The translations under genes and the position numbers were made by a program. The notes beneath the pieces were generated by a model, which saw nothing but the letters and a program-made list of their open reading frames with translations, searched no databases and was not told where the DNA came from. A stretch of 5,616 nucleotides of DNA from an uncultured Muribaculaceae bacterium (lineage in GTDB: Bacteria > Bacteroidota > Bacteroidia > Bacteroidales > Muribaculaceae), in the NCBI GenBank assembly GCA_910584665.1, contig CAJUBL010000102.1, forward strand, positions 1 through 5,616, in the 5' to 3' direction. Below, piece by piece: positions 1 through 5,593 of the stretch (positions within the stretch are counted from its first letter, which is position 1; each line of letters starts with the position of its first letter).

Positions 1-32
1 GGGGGGACATCCGGCATGCCGGATGTCCCCCC
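1..32. repeat. perfect 32-bp palindrome at the window edge
   Basis: Bases 1-16 (GGGGGGACATCCGGCA) are the exact reverse complement of bases 17-32, with no spacer. The palindrome lies inside the open frame of the UpxY-like gene and spans its first in-window ATG. A spacerless perfect palindrome ending exactly at the sequence edge is typical of a fold-back artefact at a contig end, in which case bases 1-15 or so are not genomic. A true inverted repeat is the alternative. The repeat itself is certain; its origin is not. Confidence 0.9.
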
Positions 33-930
33 GCTGGCCGTGTTTGCTCCCACTATAATTTCCATGAGACGTAATGCCGACGGTACATATACACAGCACT
101 CCATACCGTTACTTTTCCATTACGTGTTTATAAAGGGAGAATTGTCCAAAGTCAAGAAATTATGTTCCGAACCCAACGGTTTATCATTTGTACTAAGACG
201 GTCCGGCGAGAAATCAGGTCCGGTCACAGTCCCGGATCGTGATATACAGGCGTTTTCAATCATAGCCAGAAGCCTTGCCGGACAATTGCCCGTGATACTG
301 GCATCTCAGGTCGATCTCATGGATGGAGATGAAGTTGAAGTGATATCGGGACCGTTCCAGGGCCTCGGCGGCATATTCCATCCACGTCGGGGTGCAGGCC
401 ACGGTTCTCTCACTATCACATCAGGAGCAGGACTCACAGCATTGGTTACCGACATATCTGTCGACTTGCTGAAGGTAGTGAGATTCGCATCCGGTACACG
501 CAGACCATATGATCTTATCGATGCATTCACACCGAGACTGCTGACCGCTCTCCGGCCTTACGGCGCAGGTAAACTGCTCGGACCGTCAGAGCTGGCACCA
601 TTGGTATCATTCACACGACGTCTTGACAGCACAGATATCGCCAATCCGAAACTTAATGCCAAGTTACAGTTGCATCTGCTTGGAGCCTGGACGTTATTGG
701 GAGATGTCGAACGCGCCAGCCGCTCACGTATGCGGTTCGAGGCTTTATCCCACCAGCTTACCAACCCACAGTCACGCGCTCTCGCCGATCTCATAACCGG
801 AGTAATCGATCGAGATTTCGCCCGTCTCAGACAGGGCGAGCAACTCCTGTCTCCATTGAAACCGACAGCATTGAACAGAATACTCCGGAGTGAGTTCAAT
901 TTCTGGACCCAAACATCACAAGTAATATAA
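1..930 (+). CDS. UpxY/NusG-family transcription antiterminator, 5'-partial, with long C-terminal extension
   Basis: This is a NusG-like protein of the UpxY class. Known members bind RNA polymerase and prevent early termination in Bacteroidales capsule operons. Numbering from the ATG at 16, residues 8-85 resemble the later part of an NGN domain (VFAPTIISMRRN, then IPLLFHYVFIKG). Residues 99-123 form a KOW motif (DGDEVEVISGPFQGLGG). The start of the NGN domain, with its usual aromatic-rich first strand, is missing, and the frame is open to base 1. The gene therefore probably begins upstream, and ATG 16 is only the first in-window Met. Residues from about 157 to 304 lie beyond the KOW and look helical (LLGAWTLLGDVERA and a following helix pair), possibly TPR-like; typical UpxY proteins end soon after the KOW. 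The dehydratase gene follows 41 bp downstream on the same strand, which fits a capsule operon leader gene. Family assignment is firm. The role of the extension is unknown. Confidence 0.85.
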   Translation, partial: GGTSGMPDVPPLAVFAPTIISMRRNADGTYTQHSIPLLFHYVFIKGELSKVKKLCSEPNGLSFVLRRSGEKSGPVTVPDRDIQAFSIIARSLAGQLPVILASQVDLMDGDEVEVISGPFQGLGGIFHPRRGAGHGSLTITSGAGLTALVTDISVDLLKVVRFASGTRRPYDLIDAFTPRLLTALRPYGAGKLLGPSELAPLVSFTRRLDSTDIANPKLNAKLQLHLLGAWTLLGDVERASRSRMRFEALSHQLTNPQSRALADLITGVIDRDFARLRQGEQLLSPLKPTALNRILRSEFNFWTQTSQVI

Positions 931-951
931 CAGACGGTCTGAACACAGACC
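931..951 (+). other. nested inverted repeats between the antiterminator and dehydratase genes
   Basis: The 41-bp intergenic gap contains CAGAC (931-935), GTCTG (937-941) and CAGAC (946-950). GGTCTG (936-941) and CAGACC (946-951) can form a 6-bp stem with an AACA loop, and the first CAGAC can compete for the same GTCTG. No T-run follows, so this is not an obvious intrinsic terminator. It could be a small RNA structure affecting read-through or translation of the dehydratase. With such short arms it could also be chance. Confidence 0.3.
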
Positions 952-971
952 TATACGAAAAAATCCACAGT

Positions 972-2912
972 ATGAAACTATCCGAATTTTCAAGAAGACT
1001 GTCCTCCGACACTTATCTGCGTACTCAGATCGTGCTCGGGTTTGACTTAATCGTCTCGCTTGCCTCCTCAATAGGTGTGCTTCTTCTGCTGTCACTACTG
1101 CTGCCTTCTTTTACCATCAACTCACACGAGCTGCTTATCTGGATAAGTTTATCGTTATTGACCTCGATACTGTCATTCTCATTCTTCAAAGTCTATCGGG
1201 CCATCATACGTTATACCACACTACGCGAGATAGCCCGCATCTGTGCATCGGCATTTGGTAAAGATATCCTTCTATGGATTGCGATAATATGCATAAAGCC
1301 GTCCCAGGCTCCGTCAGCTACCATTATAGGCGTGGTTTTTGTCGATTTCCTTATCACACTGTTTGCTCTGCTGCTACTGCGTGTCGCAATGATTATAAGC
1401 TACGACATCATACGCGCCAAAGATAAACGTGACAGCAACGTACGTCGGGTGATGGTATATGGAATCGGCGACAAATCGGCTTCGGCTGTATCACGCCTGC
1501 GCAATTCAACTCATTACCGCATCGACGGATTCATAATCTTCGGTCCCGAAATGCGTGGCCACCAGCTTGCCGGATTGCCAGTATATTACTTCGAGAATCT
1601 CAAGAACCTCAAAGAGCTGACTGCAAAATACACTTTTGATGGCATTCTCTTCCCGAATGTCACCGATGCCCGCACAGAACAGGACCGCCTTATCAGATAC
1701 TGCCGTACATGTCAGCTCAAAACATATGTCATCCCGACCATTGACGAGATGACCGATGAAAATGCCCTTGGCAATTATATACGCAAGATAAAAATAGAAG
1801 ACCTGCTTGGACGGCCAGAGATAAAGATCTCAATGGATGAGATTATAGTCAATTTCAGCAATAAGGTCATCATGGTGACAGGTGCCGCCGGATCTATCGG
1901 TTCGGAACTCTGCCGACAACTTGCCAGATTCGGCATCAGACGCCTTATCCTCTTTGACAACGCAGAGACACCGCTACACAATATCCGCCTTGAACTCGAA
2001 GACTCGTTCCCTGAATTGGATTTTATCCCAGTCATAGGTGACGTCCGCTCCGAACGCCGGCTTGACTTCGTATTCCGCAAGTATAGACCGCAGATTGTGT
2101 TCCATGCGGCAGCTTATAAACATGTACCGCTCATGGAGGAAAATCCCTGTGAGGCAGTACGCGTCAATGTCACAGGATCGCGACAGGTAGCAGACAAATG
2201 TGTAGAATATGATATCGAAAAGATGGTCATGGTATCTACCGACAAAGCAGTTAATCCGACCAATATCATGGGATGCACAAAACGCCTTGCCGAGATCTAT
2301 GTACAGTCACTGGGCCTCGCTATCGAGCGCGGACAGATCAAAGGTCGCACCAAATTTGTCACTACACGCTTTGGCAACGTACTCGGTTCCAACGGTTCTG
2401 TAATACCACGCTTCCGTGAACAGATAGAGCACGGCGGCCCCATAACAGTAACTCACCCCAATATCACACGCTTTTTCATGACAATCCCCGAGGCTTGCCG
2501 TCTTGTAATGGAAGCAGCCACATTCTCGACCGGGACACAGATCTTCGTTTTCGATATGGGAGAATCGGTCAAAATTGTAACTCTTGCCGAACGTATGATC
2601 CATCTGGCCGGTCTCAAGGTGGGACGCGACATAAAAATCGAATTTACCGGACTCCGTCCAGGAGAGAAGCTCTACGAAGAAGTACTTGCCACCAAAGAGA
2701 ACACCATTCCGACAGCTCACAGCCGCATCTTTGTGGCACGCGCCCGTGAATACCGATATGATGATGCAAAAGATACAATGATTAGCCTTGACGATCTCGC
2801 ACGCCAGGTCGAGATACCGCCAATGGTGATCATGATGAAGAAGACCGTTCCTGAGTTTAAGTCAAAAAACTCGGTCTACGAGCAATACGACATACATCAG
2901 ACAGAACAATAA
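972..2912 (+). CDS. membrane-bound nucleotide-sugar 4,6-dehydratase (WbpM/CapD/PglF family)
   Basis: This is a polysaccharide biosynthesis enzyme that probably converts UDP-GlcNAc (or a close relative) to a 4-keto-6-deoxy sugar nucleotide at the inner face of the cytoplasmic membrane. At 646 residues it is full length for the large membrane-bound class. The N-terminus has about four hydrophobic segments (roughly residues 19-46, 53-73, 97-109 and 116-143). A first Rossmann-like domain follows (VMVYGIGD, 160-167). The catalytic SDR domain starts with TGAAGSIGSE (303-312), the NAD-binding glycine motif. HAAAYKHVPLMEENP (378-392) and STDKAVNPTN (422-431) follow. Ser422, Met433 and Lys437 have the S-M-K spacing known from WbpM, where Met replaces the usual SDR Tyr, so the site looks intact. 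TRFGNVLGSNGSVIPRF and GLRPGEKLYEE complete the family signature. The ATG at 972 is chosen because it directly precedes the membrane region. The exact substrate cannot be read from sequence. Confidence 0.93.
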   Translation: MKLSEFSRRLSSDTYLRTQIVLGFDLIVSLASSIGVLLLLSLLLPSFTINSHELLIWISLSLLTSILSFSFFKVYRAIIRYTTLREIARICASAFGKDILLWIAIICIKPSQAPSATIIGVVFVDFLITLFALLLLRVAMIISYDIIRAKDKRDSNVRRVMVYGIGDKSASAVSRLRNSTHYRIDGFIIFGPEMRGHQLAGLPVYYFENLKNLKELTAKYTFDGILFPNVTDARTEQDRLIRYCRTCQLKTYVIPTIDEMTDENALGNYIRKIKIEDLLGRPEIKISMDEIIVNFSNKVIMVTGAAGSIGSELCRQLARFGIRRLILFDNAETPLHNIRLELEDSFPELDFIPVIGDVRSERRLDFVFRKYRPQIVFHAAAYKHVPLMEENPCEAVRVNVTGSRQVADKCVEYDIEKMVMVSTDKAVNPTNIMGCTKRLAEIYVQSLGLAIERGQIKGRTKFVTTRFGNVLGSNGSVIPRFREQIEHGGPITVTHPNITRFFMTIPEACRLVMEAATFSTGTQIFVFDMGESVKIVTLAERMIHLAGLKVGRDIKIEFTGLRPGEKLYEEVLATKENTIPTAHSRIFVARAREYRYDDAKDTMISLDDLARQVEIPPMVIMMKKTVPEFKSKNSVYEQYDIHQTEQ

Positions 2913-2921
2913 CAGTCTGAT
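2896..2921 (+). other. weak hairpin across the dehydratase stop codon
   Basis: ATCAGAC (2896-2902) and GTCTGAT (2915-2921) form a 7-bp stem with a 12-nt loop that contains the TAA stop. No T-run follows. It may help define the 3' end of the polysaccharide mRNA ahead of the tRNA gene, but no other terminator evidence is present and it could be chance. It reuses the CAGAC/GTCTG pairing seen at 931-951. Confidence 0.25.
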
Positions 2922-2977
2922 TGTAACTCATATATGGAACAAACATCCGCAGGCATGGAAAATAGTAGCAAAAAAAC

Positions 2978-3008
2978 TTGCACAAGAAAAAATAAACCCA
3001 TACCTTTG
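2978..3008 (+). promoter_or_regulatory. Bacteroidetes-type promoter for the tRNA gene
   Basis: TTG at 2978-2980 is followed by 20 nt and then TACCTTTG at 3001-3008. This matches the primary-sigma promoter known from Bacteroides (-33 TTG, 19-21 nt spacer, -7 TAnnTTTG). Transcription would start a few bases after 3008, leaving a leader of roughly 40 nt before the mature tRNA at 3056. The match and position are seen directly; promoter activity is inferred. Confidence 0.75.
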
Positions 3009-3055
3009 CAACGTCAAAAAGGGAAACAAGGCAATAAAGCCATGTAAATCCTTTC

Positions 3056-3129
3056 GGTCCCATAGCTCAGTTGGTTAGAGCACCTGACTCATAATCAGGG
3101 AGTCCTAGGTTCAAGCCCTAGTGGGACCA
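3056..3129 (+). tRNA. tRNA with CAT anticodon (elongator Met or Ile2)
   Basis: A full cloverleaf can be drawn. The acceptor stem is GGTCCCA (3056-3062) with TGGGACC (3122-3128). The D stem is GCTC/GAGC (3065-3068, 3078-3081). The anticodon stem is CCTGA/TCAGG (3083-3087, 3095-3099) around loop CTCATAA, with anticodon CAT at 3090-3092. The T stem is CTAGG/CCTAG (3105-3109, 3117-3121) with loop TTCAAGC. The discriminator is A3129, and CCA is not encoded. The G1-C72 pair and the lack of three G-C pairs in the anticodon stem rule out initiator tRNA. C4-G69 and C5-G68 in the acceptor stem are features recognised by TilS in lysidine-modified tRNA-Ile2, so Ile2 is as plausible as elongator Met. The gene has its own promoter upstream and a terminator downstream. 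Confidence 0.97.
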
Positions 3130-3152
3130 CTCGTAAAAATTACCAAATTAAG

Positions 3153-3192
3153 AAAATCGCTGAAATTCAGACATTTCAGCGATTTTTATTTT
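3153..3192 (+). terminator. intrinsic terminator after the tRNA gene
   Basis: AAAATCGCTGAAAT (3153-3166) and ATTTCAGCGATTTT (3173-3186) form a perfect 14-bp stem with a 6-nt loop. A T-rich tail (TATTTT, 3187-3192) follows. It sits 23 nt after the tRNA, as expected for ending its transcript. The A-tract on the left arm means it could also work for transcription arriving from the right. Confidence 0.88.
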
Positions 3193-3569
3193 GCCCTTTT
3201 CCATCGAAAATCGGCAAAATAATGAAGTCTGCGGAGTATAATTCGGGAACAGTCAGAATTGAGGCCGTTTTGTTCACCGTAAACGCTGTAAACATCTGAT
3301 AATGCGATAATAGCAGAAATCCAACTCGATTTAAGGGCTCAATTTCGTCGTTTTTCTACACAAAAATCATGGCCCCACTCTTTATGTTAAAGTAACTGGA
3401 TTCCAACAGTTAAATAATGTTGAGAGCAGGAAACCTTAAAAGTGAGGAATTGGACATAGGAGTAGATTTGAGGCGATTTTAGGACTTTGTTCCCGATTCT
3501 TACACCTGAAAAGGTGATATTTCTCTGATATTCAATTTTCTGCGCCATAAGAGCATGACACGAGATAAT
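3193..3569. other. A+T-rich non-coding stretch between tRNA terminator and integrase
   Basis: I see no gene here. Frames open from ATG are 21-25 codons at most and have no supporting features. The stretch holds short repeats. TGATATT occurs at 3515-3521 and again at 3526-3532, an 11-bp period. CGATTTAAGG (3327-3336) and CGATTTTAGG (3474-3483) differ at one base. A 5-bp stem CACCT/AGGTG with GAAA loop lies at 3503-3516. This is the position where the element end, recombinase arm sites or operators for the integrase gene would be expected, but none can be assigned from sequence alone. Confidence 0.5.
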
Positions 3570-3577
3570 TAACTTTG
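3570..3577 (+). promoter_or_regulatory. candidate -7 element for the integrase gene
   Basis: TAACTTTG matches the Bacteroidetes -7 consensus TAnnTTTG exactly. It lies 22 nt before the ATG at 3600. No good -33 TTG is found 19-21 nt upstream, so the promoter may be weak or need an activator. The resulting leader would be short and supports ATG 3600 over the TTG at 3591 as the start codon. Confidence 0.45.
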
Positions 3578-3599
3578 TGTCAAATTAAAATTGACTCTT

Positions 3600-4916
3600 A
3601 TGTATCAGCCAAATTATTACACGCTGTCCTTCATGATGAGGTCGGCACGCTCCACCAGAACAGGTGAGGCACCAATCTACGCACGAATAACCGTCTCAGG
3701 ACAGCGTGCGGAGTTCAACATCAACAGAAATGTTGATCCCGAAAACTGGAATACAGCCAAAGGCATGTCCAAAGGACGTTCCAAACGAGACATCGAACTG
3801 AACAAGTATCTCGAATCAATCCGCGCGCGAATCAGCGAGATTCATGCCCAACTCGTGAAGGACGAGGAACTAATCAACCCTGTCGTTCTCAAAAATCACT
3901 ATCTCGGCAATATAGCCGGACCGAGGATGCTTGTCGAGACATTCAACGGTGTCGTAGCCCAATACAAGGAGAAACTTGAAATGGGTGACATCTGCTTATG
4001 TACCTTCCTACGCTGGGAGCGTTGCGGCAAATATCTTTCGGAGTTCCTAAGCAAGCGTGAGGGCTCTCCGGATATACCTATCAAAAAACTTACAAGCGGA
4101 ATGATTGATGATTTCGAGCATTTTCTGCGCGTGACTAAAGAAAACGGCAATAACGCCGCAGTGAAATATATCCGCTATCTAAAGAAGGTAACCCGCATAG
4201 CTATTGCCAACAAGTGGATGGACGAGGATCCCTTCATCAACAAGCGCTATACACGGACTCAGGCAAAGCGCGAGGCTCTCAACGAAGATGAGCTGAAGCG
4301 CATCATGTCGCTCAACCTGACCGACCTCCCCAGCCTCGAAAAGGTCCGGGATACCTTTATCTTCTGCTGCTTTACTGGATTGGCGTTTGTCGATGTATCA
4401 ACGCTTTCCAAAGCGCAGATTGTCGAAGACGAGAACGGGGAACGCTGGATAAAGAAGCCTCGCCAGAAAACGGGAGAAATTAGTTCCATCCCACTGCTGG
4501 GTATTCCGGCCAAGATTCTGGAAAAATACAAAGACCACCCGATGGTTGTATCAAAAGGCATCATGCTCCCGGTCATCTCCAATCAGCGAATGAACGCATA
4601 CCTGCTGGAAATAGCGACTCTCGCAAAGGTGAAAAAACACTTGACGACACACATCGCCCGTCATACTTTCGCCACGGTGTCACTCAGAAACCACGTGCCT
4701 ATCGAGTCGATATCGAAGATGCTTGGGCATTCAGACATTCAGACGACTCAGATCTACGCAAAGATGGTGGATGAAGCAATCTCGGAGGATATGCAGAAGA
4801 TGCGTTCCAAGTTTGACAAGATGGAGGATGCCGTTACTCCCCTCAAAGAAAAGCCGACTGACTTTGTGAGGGAACCACCGAAAAAGCGTGGGCGTCCAAG
4901 AAAAAATCCTCTTTGA
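3600..4916 (+). CDS. tyrosine recombinase/integrase of a Bacteroidales mobile element
   Basis: This 438-residue site-specific recombinase probably integrates and excises a mobile element. The layout is typical of Bacteroidetes integrases. Residues 1 to about 100 are an arm-DNA-binding-type domain with a helical linker. About 110-215 is a SAM-like core-binding domain, and about 225-395 is the catalytic domain. Catalytic positions visible are Lys290 (QKTGE), His351 and Arg354 (HIARHTF), His377 (MLGHSD) and the nucleophile Tyr386 (TTQIYAK). The usual first Arg is absent: the TGLRxxD motif reads TGLAFVD, with Ala262. Loss of this Arg is known in the relative IntDOT, so the protein may still be active. 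The basic tail contains KKRGRPRK (428-435), an AT-hook-like motif. ATG 3600 is preferred to the in-frame TTG at 3591 because of the upstream -7 element. The gene points away from the tRNA 470 bp to its left, and small winged-helix genes converge from the right. Confidence 0.93.
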   Translation: MYQPNYYTLSFMMRSARSTRTGEAPIYARITVSGQRAEFNINRNVDPENWNTAKGMSKGRSKRDIELNKYLESIRARISEIHAQLVKDEELINPVVLKNHYLGNIAGPRMLVETFNGVVAQYKEKLEMGDICLCTFLRWERCGKYLSEFLSKREGSPDIPIKKLTSGMIDDFEHFLRVTKENGNNAAVKYIRYLKKVTRIAIANKWMDEDPFINKRYTRTQAKREALNEDELKRIMSLNLTDLPSLEKVRDTFIFCCFTGLAFVDVSTLSKAQIVEDENGERWIKKPRQKTGEISSIPLLGIPAKILEKYKDHPMVVSKGIMLPVISNQRMNAYLLEIATLAKVKKHLTTHIARHTFATVSLRNHVPIESISKMLGHSDIQTTQIYAKMVDEAISEDMQKMRSKFDKMEDAVTPLKEKPTDFVREPPKKRGRPRKNPL

Positions 4917-4933
4917 TGAATGACAGAATGAAG

Positions 4934-4974
4934 GAAGGGCGACAATCGAGCATGACACTCGGTTGTCGCCCTTC
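4934..4974. terminator. hairpin between convergent integrase and winged-helix genes
   Basis: GAAGGGCGACAATCGAG (4934-4950) pairs with CTCGGTTGTCGCCCTTC (4958-4974) over 17 bp with one G-T wobble and a 7-nt loop CATGACA. It starts 18 bp after the integrase stop and lies 30 bp beyond the stop of the opposing gene. This is the place for a shared bidirectional terminator. Neither side has a proper T-run, so termination may be imperfect, or the hairpin may mainly protect mRNA 3' ends. Confidence 0.7.
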
Positions 4975-5003
4975 GGCCAGTTTATATGTGTAACACAATC
5001 ACA

Positions 5004-5297
5004 TTAGTATTTGGCGTGGAAGTTGGCGTTGAGCCATTCTTCTATCTCGGCTTCATCGTAGATGGTCTTGCCGCCTATTTTATAATAGGGAATGATATTG
5101 GCGTTGCGGAAGTTCTGGAGTGTCCGGCGATGCAACGACAGTCGTCTTGACAATTCTCTATCTTCGATGAAGAATCTCCCTGCCAACGGCTGTCGGATAT
5201 TCGGGGCTATCGCCTCAAACATTTCAGTCAGCTCCCTTGCCTGTGCATAGAATGTCATAACGCTGGGATGGCGTTTGGTTATAATATCATCTGTCAT
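5004..5297 (-). CDS. small winged-helix DNA-binding protein (excisionase/HTH_17-like)
   Basis: This 97-residue protein has a helical N-terminal part (about 10-35) followed by a MerR/excisionase-type winged helix at about 43-92. It reads FIEDRELSRRLSLHRRTLQ, then NANIIPYYKIGGKTIYDEAEIEEWL. The pattern of a helix-turn-helix, a wing with IPYYKIGGK and a final DEAEIEEWL helix is typical of HTH_17 proteins beside Bacteroides integrases. These probably act as directionality factors or regulators of the element. ATG at 5297 is chosen over ATG at 5303 because GGAGG sits 6 nt before 5297 but directly touches 5303, and because 5297 gives a classic ATGA overlap with the upstream gene's stop. It converges on the integrase across the hairpin at 4934-4974. 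Its target DNA is unknown. Confidence 0.85.
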   Translation of the reverse strand: MTDDIITKRHPSVMTFYAQARELTEMFEAIAPNIRQPLAGRFFIEDRELSRRLSLHRRTLQNFRNANIIPYYKIGGKTIYDEAEIEEWLNANFHAKY

Positions 5298-5593
5298 AGG
5301 CATCCTCCGGCCTCCATCCGGTTGTCGTCAAGATAGCGTCCAATCTCGGCTTCGCTGAACAGACAGTTTCCTCCGGGTTCTTGGAAAAAGCCTATCTTTC
5401 CACTTGATTTAAGAGTCTGAAGCTGCCGGACTGTGATACACATGGCATTTGCCGCCGCGTATGGTGTGAGCCATTTTCCTGAACCGGCGGGTGGATGAAG
5501 CAGTTTCCACATTCGGCTCACCATTGTATGAAGGAACTGCATTGACTTTATCATGTCCTCGAACACCTCCTTGTCTATTTCGATTGTCTGCAT
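5294..5593 (-). CDS. small winged-helix DNA-binding protein, first gene of the pair
   Basis: This 99-residue protein is built like its downstream neighbour. A helical N-terminus (about 7-32, EVFEDMIKSMQFLHTMVSRM, possibly a short coiled coil) is followed by a winged helix at about 40-90. That domain reads KWLTPYAAANAMCITVRQLQ, then SSGKIGFFQEPGGNCLFSEAEIGRYL. The GGN-FSEAEI region corresponds to the wing and last helix of HTH_17 domains. A probable role is regulation or excision of the mobile element together with the next gene. ATG 5593 is preferred to the TTG at 5599, although the upstream sequence shows no clear ribosome site. The stop TGA (5296-5294) overlaps the next ATG, suggesting translational coupling. 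Only 23 bases upstream are visible, so no promoter can be judged. Confidence 0.82.
   Translation of the reverse strand: MQTIEIDKEVFEDMIKSMQFLHTMVSRMWKLLHPPAGSGKWLTPYAAANAMCITVRQLQTLKSSGKIGFFQEPGGNCLFSEAEIGRYLDDNRMEAGGCL
5304..5308 (-). promoter_or_regulatory. Shine-Dalgarno-like GGAGG that decides the start of the second winged-helix gene
   Basis: On the minus strand GGAGG lies within the last codons of the upstream gene, 6 nt before ATG 5297. A second GGAGG lies 7 nt further upstream. Bacteroidetes genes usually lack strong sites of this kind, so a clear one at an ATGA junction supports reinitiation from 5297 rather than from 5303. Confidence 0.6.

Noticed and set aside
2307..2720. 137-codon minus-strand frame inside the dehydratase
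   Set aside because: It is fully antisense to a region with conserved dehydratase motifs and has no recognisable domain.
2934..3047. 37-codon + strand frame of basic composition between the dehydratase and the tRNA
   Set aside because: It runs through the tRNA promoter and leader, has low-complexity Lys/Gln-rich content and no visible ribosome site or domain.
2857..3063. 68-codon minus-strand frame covering the dehydratase end and tRNA start
   Set aside because: It overlaps a well-supported gene, a promoter and a tRNA on the other strand, and its product is an aromatic/Cys-rich string with no family features.
3153..3186. Inverted repeat after the tRNA considered as a recombination site or CRISPR-like repeat
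   Set aside because: A single 14-bp stem with a 6-nt loop and T-rich tail 23 nt after a tRNA is fully explained as a terminator; no array exists.
3222..3299. 25-codon + strand frame in the gap after the tRNA terminator
   Set aside because: It is short, lacks a promoter or ribosome site, and has nothing to suggest a protein; a 21-codon frame at 3417-3482 was dismissed for the same reasons.
3591..3599. TTG start three codons upstream of the integrase ATG
   Set aside because: It would leave almost no leader after the TAACTTTG promoter element, and ATG 3600 is the more usual codon.
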